From Bacteroidetes bacterium HGW-Bacteroidetes-6 (GTDB lineage: Bacteria; Bacteroidota; Bacteroidia; Bacteroidales; DTU049), in NCBI GenBank assembly GCA_002842495.1, contig PHDB01000008.1, positions 1-64,000 on the forward strand: DNA of 64,000 nucleotides, given 5' to 3'. The number at the start of each line of letters is the position of its first letter. Position 1 is the first letter of the stretch. Made by a program: the position numbers and the translations under genes. This document shows positions 35,703 through 44,633 of this stretch, piece after piece. The notes under the pieces were generated by a model. It saw only the letters and a list, made by a program, of their open reading frames with translations. It did no database searches and was not told where the DNA came from.

Positions 35703-35771
35703 AAAAATCAAAAGCCGACTTCCCTTCGTCTGCGCTCAGGGCAGGCTGGCTCAGCCTGACTTTTGATTTTT
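35703..35771. repeat. palindromic element with three-way-junction potential
   Basis: Perfect 12-base outer arms AAAAATCAAAAG (35703-35714) and CTTTTGATTTTT (35760-35771). Inside are CCCT/AGGG (35722-35741) and a seven-base hairpin CAGGCTG / CAGCCTG (35742-35758). The core, read on the other strand as CCCTGAGCGCAGACGAAGGG, resembles a hairpin repeat common in intergenic DNA of this phylum. The rest of the gap between marR and the nitroreductase (35410-35843) shows only this and the previous repeat. Confidence 0.7.
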
Positions 35772-35843
35772 GTCATTTTTTATTTAGGTTGCAAAATAGG
35801 TTTTGCTGGTGATATCAGCATGACTGAATTTTTGTTCTGAAAT

Positions 35844-36461
35844 TTATAGTACTTCAGCAATTTCATCAAATCCTCTGCGTGGTCGGCGTGGATGCAGAGG
35901 CATGGCTTCGTTGCGATATCCTAAGGTGATATTCATTACCACAGCTTCGTGCTCGCCCAATCCAAACTCCTTGTGAATTCCTGCGAAGTCGAAACCATTC
36001 ATCGGATGCGAATCGATTCCAAGTGCTTTGGCTGAGTACATTATACTCATAGCTAGCAATCCGGCATTGGCTTCGGCAAATTTAATCTGCATCTCTTCCG
36101 AAGAACCATATACCCAAGCAGCTCCAGATTTGGCAGTGTCAACAATTTCCTGATTTCCGCCAACACTTTGCAACATTTCGTCCCATACTGTATTCGAGGC
36201 ATCCCAGCCATATCTGTTTCCAACTATCAGCAGATTTATGGCTGCTTCTTTCACCTTAGGTTGCTGAAAAGCCAGATTGAATAAGCGCTCTTTGGCTTCA
36301 TCGCTTTTGATGACAATGATGCGCCATGGCTGTAGATTATATGCCGAAGGAGCGTTCACTGCCAGATTAATAATGTTTTTCAGTGTTTCGTCGTCTATTT
36401 TCCGAGTTGGGTCAAAGATGTTCACCGAGCGGCGATCTTCTATCATTTGTTTTGCGTCCAT
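35844..36461 (-). CDS. nitroreductase family protein
   Basis: FMN-dependent NAD(P)H oxidoreductase of 205 residues, usually a homodimer. IEDRRSVNIFDP holds the FMN phosphate-binding Arg pair, NAPSAYNLQPWRIIVI is the central FMN motif, and the C-terminal LGYRNEAMPLHPRRP completes the site. The start at 36461 (MDAKQMIEDRRSV) is chosen over 36485. The substrate is unknown (quinone or nitro compound). It is divergent from fic and followed by marR; a 12-base palindrome at 36505-36516 lies upstream. Confidence 0.9.
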   Translation of the reverse strand: MDAKQMIEDRRSVNIFDPTRKIDDETLKNIINLAVNAPSAYNLQPWRIIVIKSDEAKERLFNLAFQQPKVKEAAINLLIVGNRYGWDASNTVWDEMLQSVGGNQEIVDTAKSGAAWVYGSSEEMQIKFAEANAGLLAMSIMYSAKALGIDSHPMNGFDFAGIHKEFGLGEHEAVVMNITLGYRNEAMPLHPRRPRRGFDEIAEVL

Positions 36462-36504
36462 TGTTGTTTGTTTTTGATGAGGCAAATTTACGTCTAAACA
36501 TTAA

Positions 36505-36516
36505 GTGTTGCAACAC
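36505..36516. promoter_or_regulatory. perfect 12-bp palindrome upstream of the nitroreductase, candidate MarR operator
   Basis: GTGTTGCAACAC, centred about 50 bases before the nitroreductase start. Size and symmetry suit a MarR dimer. A related but imperfect sequence, AGTGTTATGCACAT, covers the marR start codon. Confidence 0.4.
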
Positions 36517-36601
36517 ATATATTATGATGTTTATCATACCCTTTGTTTTTTTTATTGATGTGTGTCAATAATCGGAAAATTGATACAGATGCTCTTTGAT
36601 A

Positions 36602-36710
36602 TGTATAGAAAATCGAAAAAAATATACATTTAAAACCTTTTGTGTATAGAAAATCGATTTTTCTATACATTTGTTTGTATCTTTGTATAGAAAATTGAAA
36701 AATCTATACA
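36602..36710. promoter_or_regulatory. three 27-bp palindromic operators in phase, upstream of fic
   Basis: Palindromes at 36602-36628, 36643-36669 and 36684-36710 with arms TGTATAGA and TCTATACA (the right arm of the first is AATATACA). Their centres, 36615, 36656 and 36697, are exactly 41 bp apart, four helical turns, so all three face the same side of the DNA. The last ends one base before the fic start codon. The -7-like motifs TACATTTG (36666-36673) and TATCTTTG (36678-36685) overlap the second and third copies, so a bound protein would block transcription. Confidence 0.8.
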
Positions 36711-36711
36711 T

Positions 36712-37791
36712 ATGGAATCGAAAAACACATGGTTGCCAACTGATTTGCCTTTAGCAATCGATCTGGAGACAAAACCCATCCTGAAAAGTCTTCCGTCGGC
36801 TCATGCAGCATTGGCTGAGTTGAAAGGGATTGCGTCTTCGATACCAAGTCAGAACATTTTAATTGATACGCTTGGAATGCAAGAAGCAAAAGACAGTTCT
36901 GCTATCGAAAACATTATTACAACCCACGACGATTTGTACAAATCGTCGATGCAGGCAGAATCGAGCCGATCGCTTCAGGCAAAAGAAGTGCAAAACTATA
37001 TTGCAGCCTTGAAAAAGGGATTTGCATCGGTAAAAAAGACCGAGCTATTAACCACAAAAACAATCCTGCAAATTCAGGAAGTACTCGAAAACAATCAGGC
37101 TGGTTTCAGGAAGCTGCCAGGAACAGCACTGAAAAGCACAACTACTGGCGAAACCATTTACACACCGCCTCAAGATTACAATGAAATAGTTCGCTTGATG
37201 TCGAATCTCGAAAAATTCATCAACGACCGAAGTATCAGCGATCTCGACCCCTTGATAAAAATGGCCATTATTCATTTTCAATTCGAAAGTATTCACCCGT
37301 TTTACGACGGAAACGGAAGAACAGGAAGAATTATCAATATTCTGTATTTGATTACCGAAAAGCTGCTGAACTTGCCCGTTTTGTATCTCAGCACTTATAT
37401 TATTCGCAATAAAGTTGAATACTACAAACACTTGCAAGAAGTTCGCGAAAAAAACGCATGGGAAGAATGGATACTGTACATGATTCGTGCGGTGGAAGTC
37501 ACTTCACGTGAAACCATTGAACTTATCCAAGGAATAAAGGAACTTATGACCGACTACAAGCACAAACTTCGCGATAATTATAAGTTCTATAGCCAGGATT
37601 TGCTCAACAATCTTTTCCGCCATCCATACACAAAAATCGAATTTATTGTTCGCGATCTTGGAGTGACCCGTCTTACGGCCTCGAATTATTTAAATAAACT
37701 TGCTGATGACGGACTCCTGCGAAAAGAAAAACTGGGCACAGGCAATTATTTTGTAAATGAGCCTTTGTTTGCACTGCTTTCGGCGAGGTAA
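36712..37791 (+). CDS. Fic-domain AMP-transferase with C-terminal winged helix
   Basis: Protein of 359 residues that transfers AMP (or another nucleotide part) to protein hydroxyl groups. Fic_N region about 5-85, with the inhibitory motif S-x3-E-N (Ser62, Glu66, Asn67), which marks a class II Fic that inhibits itself from the N-terminal side. The catalytic motif HPFYDGNGR is complete at 195-203, with catalytic His195. Residues about 295-355 form a winged-helix DNA-binding domain (VRDLGVTRLTASNYLNKLADDGLL). The layout matches the SoFic type. The three phased palindromes before the gene suggest that it represses itself through this domain. The target protein is unknown. Confidence 0.93.
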   Translation: MESKNTWLPTDLPLAIDLETKPILKSLPSAHAALAELKGIASSIPSQNILIDTLGMQEAKDSSAIENIITTHDDLYKSSMQAESSRSLQAKEVQNYIAALKKGFASVKKTELLTTKTILQIQEVLENNQAGFRKLPGTALKSTTTGETIYTPPQDYNEIVRLMSNLEKFINDRSISDLDPLIKMAIIHFQFESIHPFYDGNGRTGRIINILYLITEKLLNLPVLYLSTYIIRNKVEYYKHLQEVREKNAWEEWILYMIRAVEVTSRETIELIQGIKELMTDYKHKLRDNYKFYSQDLLNNLFRHPYTKIEFIVRDLGVTRLTASNYLNKLADDGLLRKEKLGTGNYFVNEPLFALLSAR

Positions 37792-37796
37792 ACTGC

Positions 37797-39014
37797 TCAC
37801 ACTCCCTTCGGCCACGACAAAAAGTGCTTTACAATGTTTTTCGAAATCATGTTTTGGCTGAACTGATCGGAAGCCTCCGTGATGTCTCTTCCAATGCCGC
37901 CACGAAACGAAATCAGTATTTTGTCGATTCCTGGAGTGTAAGTGTTGTTTTGAATTTCGCCCATACTTACAAAATAAGCAGCTTCGTCGGAGCTTAATCC
38001 CAGCGATTTGGCAACCGAGTTGCGCAAACCGGCAACATATTCTGCGCTGAATGATTCGTTCGACAATTCTGCCCGGAACAGCCGCCTGTTTACCAATCCG
38101 ATTGAGAGCATACTCAGCACTCTATCGGGATGCTGCTGCCACACTTTTATTGACGAAATAATATCGCTATCGTCGATGGCCATAAACATTCGAAGAGTTT
38201 CAGCATCGAGGCGTGTTTCGTCGATTTGGTTTTCGAGAAAATATGCCAGCGCTGGTGGAGCAAACACGGAATTTCCCTCAAGTGCAAGTTTATGTGCCCG
38301 CCGCAAAATGGAAATAAGCATTTGTTCGGCAGCAACAACTGTTTTGTGGTAATAGACCTGCCAATACATGAGTCGGCGTGCAATAATAAATTTTTCAACA
38401 GAGTAAATCCCTTTTTCTTCAACGGCCAAGTCGTCGTTTACAATGGTCATCATTTTCAAAATACGCTCAGTACCGATAACACCTTCGGAAACACCTGTAA
38501 AAAAACTATCGCGCGACAAATAGTCGAGTCGATCTACATCGAGTTGGCTCGAAACCAGTTGATGCAGGAATTTTTTGGGATGCTGATTTCTGAAAATCGA
38601 AATGGCTTCGTCCAACTCGCCTTTAAGTCCACCATTAAGCAGTTCCATTAATTTGAGAGAAATGACTTCGTGGGAAACATTGTGTATAAGGCTGTTTTCG
38701 AGTGCATGCGAAAATGGCCCATGACCTATATCGTGAAGAAGAATGGCTGCAAGAGCAGCGCGTTTTTCGTTGGGTGAAATTTCGGTGCCTTTTTGGCGCA
38801 ATATATCCAAGGCTTCGCCCATGAGGTGCATTGCTCCAATTGCGTGATTGAAACGGGTATGCAAGGCGCCCGGATAAACCAAGTATGTAAGACCCAATTG
38901 CCTGATTCGGGTAAGTCGTTGAAAACAACTGTGGTTGATAAGTTCGAAAATTAATTCATCTGGTAGGGTAATAAAACCATACACTGGGTCGTTGAGTATC
39001 TTACGTTTATTCAC
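37797..39014 (-). CDS. HD-domain phosphohydrolase
   Basis: Metal-dependent phosphohydrolase of 405 residues in the SAMHD1/dGTPase-like group. HTRFNHAIGAMHL supplies the first His, and LLHDIGHGPFSHALE the HD pair; a later Asp in SSQLDVDRLDYLSRD completes the site. The GTG at 39014 is chosen because the protein then starts VNKRKILNDPVYGFI, the usual N-terminus in this phylum (MNKRKIINDPVYGF-like); the longer frame covers the porX promoter region. A dNTP or other nucleotide triphosphate is the likely substrate. Convergent with fic and divergent from porX. Confidence 0.87.
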   Translation of the reverse strand: MNKRKILNDPVYGFITLPDELIFELINHSCFQRLTRIRQLGLTYLVYPGALHTRFNHAIGAMHLMGEALDILRQKGTEISPNEKRAALAAILLHDIGHGPFSHALENSLIHNVSHEVISLKLMELLNGGLKGELDEAISIFRNQHPKKFLHQLVSSQLDVDRLDYLSRDSFFTGVSEGVIGTERILKMMTIVNDDLAVEEKGIYSVEKFIIARRLMYWQVYYHKTVVAAEQMLISILRRAHKLALEGNSVFAPPALAYFLENQIDETRLDAETLRMFMAIDDSDIISSIKVWQQHPDRVLSMLSIGLVNRRLFRAELSNESFSAEYVAGLRNSVAKSLGLSSDEAAYFVSMGEIQNNTYTPGIDKILISFRGGIGRDITEASDQFSQNMISKNIVKHFLSWPKGV

Positions 39015-39146
39015 GGCAAATAATATTTCGGAAGTCAACTTTTTAAAGGCGATTTTTTGTATCTTTGAAAAAGATTTTGCTTGTGGACAAAACCTTCCCG
39101 GTAAAATACGGGCAAATGTAGTGAATAACATGCAAAAACTAAAAAA

Positions 39147-40700
39147 ATGAGTAATAAAAGCAAGATTCTGTGGGTTGATGATGAAATTGAAATACTGAAG
39201 CCTCACATTCTTTTTCTTGAACAAAAAGGTTACGAACTAGCTCCGGTGTCGAATGGCCCCGACGCCATCGACCTGCTGGCAAAAGAAGATTTCGACATTA
39301 TTTTTCTCGACGAAAACATGCCCGGACTTACTGGTTTAGAGACACTGAGTCGCATCAAAGGACTCAAACCTAATATTCCTGTGGTAATGATTACTAAAAG
39401 CGAAGAAGAATCTATCATGGAAGAAGCTATCGGGAGCAAAATCTCGGATTATTTAATTAAACCGGTGAATCCAAATCAGATTTTGCTGATTCTTAAGAAA
39501 AATCTTGACGATCGCAGACTCATTCAGGAGAAAACAACAATATCGTATCAGCAGGAATTTACCAAACTGGGAATGGAAATATCACCGGCACTCAGTATTA
39601 GCGAATGGGTCGATTTGTACAAAAAACTTGTGTATTGGGAGCTTGAACTCGAGAAAACAGGCGATGAGGGAATGATGGCCATTCTTCAAACACAAAAAGA
39701 AGAAGCAAACAAAGTCTTTTCAAAAGCGCTTACCCGCAATTATCGTGATTGGCTCACCGACGATAAAAAAGCTCCTTTGCTTTCGCATACCGTTTTGCCC
39801 AAGGTTCTGCTTCCAATGCTGAACAAGAAGGAAAAAATATTGTTGGTTGTAATCGATAATCTTCGCTACGATCAATGGAAAGCCATTCAGCCAGCTATCG
39901 AAGAAAATTTCAGAGTGCTTACCGATCAAATGTATTGCAGCATTCTTCCAACAGCTACACAGTATGCCCGCAATTCGCTTTTTGCCGGTTTATTGCCTAC
40001 AGAGATTCAGCGTAAATTTCCCAACCTGTGGGTTGATGATGACGACGAGAATTCAAAGAATCAGTTTGAGGCAGAACTTGCCGGCGAATTACTGAAACGC
40101 ATGGGGTTGAATATTCGCTTCAATTTTTCTAAAATTCTGAATTTACGAGCAGGCCGTAAATATGTGGAAACCTTCAGCAATATTGCACAAAATCAGCTCA
40201 ATATTCTGGTTTACAATTTTGTTGACATGCTTTCACATTCTAAAACCAACATGGAAATCATTAAAGAGCTGGCTAATAACGAATCAGCATATAGGTCAAT
40301 TACCAGCAGCTGGTTCGATCATAGTCCATTGGCAGAAGTTTTCGAATTGGCCGCCCGAAGTGGCTTTACTGTTTTACTTACTACCGATCATGGAAGCATT
40401 CGGGTGAAAAATCCGGTGAAAATTGTTGGCGACCGCGAAACTAACTCAAATATTCGATTCAAGTTCGGTCGAAATCTGAATTCGGATGGTAAAAATGTTT
40501 ATGAACTAAAAAATCCTGCCGATTTGTATCTGCCACGTCCTAACGTAAGTACCAGTTACATGTTTTGCCAATCGACAGATTATTTTGTATATCCCAACAA
40601 CTACAACTACTACGTCAACTTTTTTGCAGACACCTTTCAGCATGGAGGAATATCGCTCGAAGAAAATCTGATTCCACTTATTACACTGACTCCACGATAA
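39147..40700 (+). CDS. porX: T9SS response regulator PorX (receiver plus PglZ domain)
   Basis: Two-component regulator of 517 residues controlling T9SS genes. Residues 1-125 are a receiver (acid pair Asp11, Asp12; phospho-acceptor Asp55; Thr83 and the Lys in DYLIKP). A helical middle part (130-240) leads to a PglZ domain of the alkaline phosphatase fold, with metal-site motifs VVIDNLRYDQW, ILPTATQYAR and TTDHGSIRV. PorX of Porphyromonas works with sensor PorY and sigma factor SigP; its PglZ domain has been shown to hydrolyse nucleotides. Neither PorY nor SigP is in the window. A -7 motif TATCTTTG is at 39060-39067. Confidence 0.95.
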   Translation: MSNKSKILWVDDEIEILKPHILFLEQKGYELAPVSNGPDAIDLLAKEDFDIIFLDENMPGLTGLETLSRIKGLKPNIPVVMITKSEEESIMEEAIGSKISDYLIKPVNPNQILLILKKNLDDRRLIQEKTTISYQQEFTKLGMEISPALSISEWVDLYKKLVYWELELEKTGDEGMMAILQTQKEEANKVFSKALTRNYRDWLTDDKKAPLLSHTVLPKVLLPMLNKKEKILLVVIDNLRYDQWKAIQPAIEENFRVLTDQMYCSILPTATQYARNSLFAGLLPTEIQRKFPNLWVDDDDENSKNQFEAELAGELLKRMGLNIRFNFSKILNLRAGRKYVETFSNIAQNQLNILVYNFVDMLSHSKTNMEIIKELANNESAYRSITSSWFDHSPLAEVFELAARSGFTVLLTTDHGSIRVKNPVKIVGDRETNSNIRFKFGRNLNSDGKNVYELKNPADLYLPRPNVSTSYMFCQSTDYFVYPNNYNYYVNFFADTFQHGGISLEENLIPLITLTPR

Positions 40701-40708
40701 AAATCTAC

Positions 40709-41143
40709 ATGAAGAAATTGTATAGCAATATTGACAGTAAGGAACTAAAGGAAGTAGCTCGCGAATTGATTCAATGGGTTGATCGGTTTGCTGTTTTTGC
40801 GTTTTATGGACCGATGGGAAGTGGCAAAACAACAATCATATCGGCTATTAACGGGCTTTTGAATGGAAATACAGATGTTGTTACCAGTCCTACATTCTCG
40901 TTGGTAAATGTTTACGAAGGCCAGCATCGCATTTATCATTTTGACTGCTATCGGCTCGAAAAGCCCGAAGAAGCTTTGAATGCAGGTTTGATTGATATGA
41001 TAGAAGAAGGAACTATATGTCTGATTGAGTGGCCAGAATTGATTGAATCTTATTTGCCTGAAAAGCGAATCGACATTTATATATCTGTTTGCGAAAATCC
41101 CACTGAACGAAATTTTGAAATCAATATTCCCGACCATGACTGA
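40709..41143 (+). CDS. tsaE: tRNA threonylcarbamoyladenosine biosynthesis ATPase TsaE
   Basis: Small P-loop ATPase of 144 residues that works with TsaB and TsaD in t6A37 tRNA modification. Walker A is FYGPMGSGKTT; the family blocks SPTFSLVNVYEG, HFDCYRLEKPEEA and CLIEWPELIE follow. The start at 40709 (MKKLYSNIDS) is chosen; a longer frame overlaps porX. It is eight bases after porX, and the ald start lies within its last codons. Confidence 0.94.
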   Translation: MKKLYSNIDSKELKEVARELIQWVDRFAVFAFYGPMGSGKTTIISAINGLLNGNTDVVTSPTFSLVNVYEGQHRIYHFDCYRLEKPEEALNAGLIDMIEEGTICLIEWPELIESYLPEKRIDIYISVCENPTERNFEINIPDHD

Positions 41144-42356
41144 AAACAGCAAGTATTACATTGGCCCAACGGGGCAGTTGATGCCAGCCGAAGAGCGTCT
41201 CGAGATGCGTAAGAAGAAAAATGTTTTGCGTATCGGAGTTCCACGAGAAATTGCCTTTCAGGAGAATCGGGTATCGTTGGCTCCGGATAGTGTTGGTCTT
41301 ATTGTTTCGAATGGGCATGAGGTTTTTGTTGAACGTGGAGCAGGTAAAAACGCACATTTTAGCGACGAAGAATATGCCGAAGCCGGAGCTACACTCGCCG
41401 ACTCGCCTACCGATATTTATCAAAGCGATGTGATTTTAAAAGTTGCGCCATTGCTTCATAGCGAAATAGCTATGCTTCAAACACGTCAGACTGTTATCTC
41501 GGCTTTGCATCATACCATGCAAAATGCCGACTATTTTCGTAAACTGATGCAGCACAAAACCACAGCTGTTGCATTTGAATTTATCAAAGACAACAGCAAT
41601 ATTTTCCCTGTTTTGAATGCCATGAGCGAAATATCGGGCTACGCAGCTATTCAGATAGCTGCCGAGTACTTAAGTAAAAACGATATAGGAAAAGGGAAGC
41701 TTTTGGGAGGTGTTCCGGGAATTGCTCCTGTTGAGGTTGTTATTCTGGGAGCCGGAACTGTAGGTACCAACGCAACCCGTTCGGCATTGGGTTTTGGTGC
41801 TGAAGTGAAAATATTTGATAATCGTATTTATAAGCTTAGAACTTTACAAAAAAACATTGGCCATCAGCTGTTCACTTCTATTATTCAGCCCAAAGTGCTT
41901 TCAAAAGCATTGAAATCGGCCGATGTCGTTATTGGAGCACTTCACTCTCATAAAGGACGGACACCTTGTGTTGTGACTGAACAAATGATTAAGGATATGA
42001 AACCGGGCTCTATCGTTGTTGATGTGAGTATAGACCAGGGAGGGTGTATAGAAACATCGCAATTGACAAACCATAACGATCCTGTTTTTATTAAACACGA
42101 TGTTATTCATTACTGTGTTCCCAACATCCCATCACGAGTATCGCAGACGGCTTCGTACGCACTGAGTAATTTTTTTACGCCGGCTATTATCGAAATGGGG
42201 GAAGAGGGTGGAATAGAGGCTTATTTAAAAGCCAATCCAGCTATCCGCCAGGGGGTGTATTTGTATAATGGAATTCTAACCAATCGAATTGTGGGAGAAA
42301 GCTTTAACTTGCCTTGCAGAGAACTCGATTTGCTTATAGCAAGTTTTCAGATGTAA
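41136..42356 (+). CDS. ald: alanine dehydrogenase
   Basis: NAD-dependent L-alanine dehydrogenase, 406 residues, in the AlaDH/PNT family. N-terminal LRIGVPREIAFQENRVSLAP, the substrate-site Lys in VILKVAP and His in SALHHT, the NAD site VVILGAGTVGTNA, and catalytic-region Asp in VDVSIDQGG are all present. The protein has an extra 35 residues before the usual start, as is common in Bacteroidetes. The start overlaps tsaE by eight bases. The porX-tsaE-ald order is one I recall as conserved in the phylum. Confidence 0.93.
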   Translation: MTENSKYYIGPTGQLMPAEERLEMRKKKNVLRIGVPREIAFQENRVSLAPDSVGLIVSNGHEVFVERGAGKNAHFSDEEYAEAGATLADSPTDIYQSDVILKVAPLLHSEIAMLQTRQTVISALHHTMQNADYFRKLMQHKTTAVAFEFIKDNSNIFPVLNAMSEISGYAAIQIAAEYLSKNDIGKGKLLGGVPGIAPVEVVILGAGTVGTNATRSALGFGAEVKIFDNRIYKLRTLQKNIGHQLFTSIIQPKVLSKALKSADVVIGALHSHKGRTPCVVTEQMIKDMKPGSIVVDVSIDQGGCIETSQLTNHNDPVFIKHDVIHYCVPNIPSRVSQTASYALSNFFTPAIIEMGEEGGIEAYLKANPAIRQGVYLYNGILTNRIVGESFNLPCRELDLLIASFQM

Positions 42357-42509
42357 GCGCTTTATAACAAAATCATCTTGAATTAATAGCGAAAACGGCT
42401 TAACAGTATTTTACCAAACAAATGCAACCTTTTTTACTAAAGGCTGTCTAATATATTGCAATACTTTTGGACTTAATTTGGTGTTTTTTAAAACAAAAGA
42501 AAGGTTGTT

Positions 42510-42707
42510 ATGCGCACAAAAAAAGACAGTCTGGATAGTGATAAACCAGTCGAGGATGGTCTTTCGAAACTGGATAAGCTGCAAAAAATGCTCAATGCGA
42601 GGTTAATTTCGGATAGTGATTACGAACTATGGCGAAAAGTGTATTTAGGGCTTAAGGGTTCCGAAAAAGAGGAAAAATACGGCCAAAAGAGACGGCGGAT
42701 GGGGTAA
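42510..42707 (+). CDS. small SHOCT-like protein
   Basis: Predicted protein of 65 residues, highly charged. The stretch LDKLQKMLNARLISDSDYELWRKVYLG resembles SHOCT domains (short helical pair, L-x-x-G-x-I-x-x-x-E-F pattern) often found at the ends of bacterial proteins. It has no signal peptide or membrane segment. It stands alone between ald and a two-component operon, and no good promoter is seen. It could be a real small protein or a chance frame. Confidence 0.45.
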   Translation: MRTKKDSLDSDKPVEDGLSKLDKLQKMLNARLISDSDYELWRKVYLGLKGSEKEEKYGQKRRRMG

Positions 42708-42843
42708 ACATGGGGAAAGTACAATTTGATTTTTCTTTTTTACAATTCAAAAACTAAATTCTGTCATCAAATAATGGTAAACAGTATATTATAAAATGTT
42801 TGTCTGGAGATAATATGTATTTTTATTCTTTGAAAAACGAAAG

Positions 42844-43941
42844 ATGAAAAAATCTCGGACAAAGCACATATTATACATTCTTATTCATGTTTTTGGATGG
42901 TCGATTCCATTTCTCGCACCTTTTATTACATTTCCTCTGACACTTGATATTGAGTTGGATAGATTAAAACTTCAGGTTCTATTCTTTTTTTTCATGGCAG
43001 GAACATTTTATCTGAATTATTTTCTTCTGATTCCGAAACTTCTTACACGTAGAAAAATTCTTATATTTATCCTGGTTTCATTTCTCAGCTCTTCGTTGTT
43101 GGCAGTAGCGCTTGATTACATTATCTGGAATAAAGTTGAGGTTTTTTCTAAAGAAACAAAACCAGAATTTCACCCTCGCCCAGAACATGAAAACTTTCAA
43201 AATGATGCTCCAAAGGGCCCGTTTTCTGACAGGAATAACCCCATTCCTTTAAAAGGACTTCCTTTTTTTATTACCATTGTATTATTAAGTATTGGCTTGC
43301 GAATGACACAGGAATGGCTGAAATCGGAAAAGAATACAAAGGAGCTTGAAAATGAAAAGCTTAAGGCTGAATTGGCAGCACTAAAAGCTCAAGTGAATCC
43401 TCATTTCTTTTTTAATGTGATGAACAGTCTTTGCAGTTTGGCCCGAAAGAAGAGTGATGAAACAGAAACATATATTATCAAACTATCGGAATTATTGCGC
43501 TACAATCTGAATGACCTTAGCGAAAATAAGGTTCCGGTCAGTAAAGAACTGGATTTTATACGCAATTACATTGATATTCAACATTTGCGCATTCCTTCAC
43601 TCGAACCTGTAAATATCATAATCAAAGGAAACACCGATTCGGTACTAATAGAACCAATGTTGCTGTTCCCTTTTGTTGAAAATGCTTTTAAACATGGAGG
43701 AGGGGCCGGACAGCCACTGAATGTGAAAATTAATCTAGAAACAACAAATAATTCAATTCTGTTTAGAGTAGAAAACTCTGTTTCAGCCTTACGCAGTAGT
43801 ATAATTGACCCTGATAGCTCGGGTATTGGTCAGCAAAATATAAAACGACGTCTGGAGCTATTGTATAATAACAAATACAATCTTGAAATAGCAAACGAAA
43901 ACGACAAATACACTGTATCACTTCAACTCCAACTATCATGA
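42844..43941 (+). CDS. LytS-type sensor histidine kinase
   Basis: Membrane histidine kinase of 365 residues. Four membrane helices in residues 1-160 are interrupted by a charged loop (about 100-135); no periplasmic sensor domain is evident. The phospho-acceptor His187 is in the His_kinase motif QVNPHFFFNVMNSL. The HATPase block includes FVENAFKHGGG and the G-x-G-like SGIGQQNIKRRLELLY. It overlaps the downstream response regulator by four bases (ATGA). The stimulus is unknown. Confidence 0.92.
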   Translation: MKKSRTKHILYILIHVFGWSIPFLAPFITFPLTLDIELDRLKLQVLFFFFMAGTFYLNYFLLIPKLLTRRKILIFILVSFLSSSLLAVALDYIIWNKVEVFSKETKPEFHPRPEHENFQNDAPKGPFSDRNNPIPLKGLPFFITIVLLSIGLRMTQEWLKSEKNTKELENEKLKAELAALKAQVNPHFFFNVMNSLCSLARKKSDETETYIIKLSELLRYNLNDLSENKVPVSKELDFIRNYIDIQHLRIPSLEPVNIIIKGNTDSVLIEPMLLFPFVENAFKHGGGAGQPLNVKINLETTNNSILFRVENSVSALRSSIIDPDSSGIGQQNIKRRLELLYNNKYNLEIANENDKYTVSLQLQLS

Positions 43942-44633
43942 TATCGTGCCTGATTATTGACGATGAGCCCCTTGCATTAGAATTGATGGTCGACAACGTT
44001 TCAAGGGTTTCGTTTCTGCGTCTTGAGGGGACATGTAACAATGTCATAGAAGCAATGACTATTATGAATGAAAAGCAAATCGATTTGATATTTCTTGATA
44101 TCGAGATGCCATCTGTCAACGGGATCACATTTCTAAAAACCCAAAAAGTAAGTCCGATGGTAATTATTACTACGGCTTACGAAAAATATGCTCTCGATGG
44201 ATTTGAGCTTGATGTTATTGATTATCTCCTCAAGCCAATTGGTTTTGAACGTTTTTTGAAAGCTGTTTCGAAAGCGGCAGAGTATCAATGTCAACAAACT
44301 AATCAATCGGGAAATAACGGCATTAAATACTTATTTGTGAAATCGGAACACCGTATCGTGAAAATTACTATTTCTGAAATCAGATATATTGAATCGATGA
44401 AAGACTACGTGAAAATATATATAGGAGAAAAACCCATTTACTCGATAATGAGTATGAAAAAACTGGAAGAAATATTACCTTCAAATGAGTTTGCCCGTGT
44501 TCATCGTTCGTTTATTGTTTCGCTTTCGCATATCGACTTTGTCGGAAAATCTAAAATAGTAATGGAATCGGCGAGCATTCCTGTTAGCAATTATTACCGC
44601 GAAAGCTTTTTAAAGCTATTGAAAAACGAATGA
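43938..44633 (+). CDS. LytTR-family response regulator
   Basis: Response regulator of 231 residues. Receiver domain 1-120 with Asp8, Asp9 and phospho-acceptor Asp54 (IFLDIEMPS); LytTR DNA-binding domain about 130-230 with IRYIESMKDYVKIYI and FARVHRSFIVSLSHID. It partners the LytS kinase encoded directly upstream and probably binds direct repeats in its target promoters. Its 3' end meets the second, opposite LytS/LytTR system about 0.4 kb further on. Confidence 0.94.
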   Translation: MISCLIIDDEPLALELMVDNVSRVSFLRLEGTCNNVIEAMTIMNEKQIDLIFLDIEMPSVNGITFLKTQKVSPMVIITTAYEKYALDGFELDVIDYLLKPIGFERFLKAVSKAAEYQCQQTNQSGNNGIKYLFVKSEHRIVKITISEIRYIESMKDYVKIYIGEKPIYSIMSMKKLEEILPSNEFARVHRSFIVSLSHIDFVGKSKIVMESASIPVSNYYRESFLKLLKNE

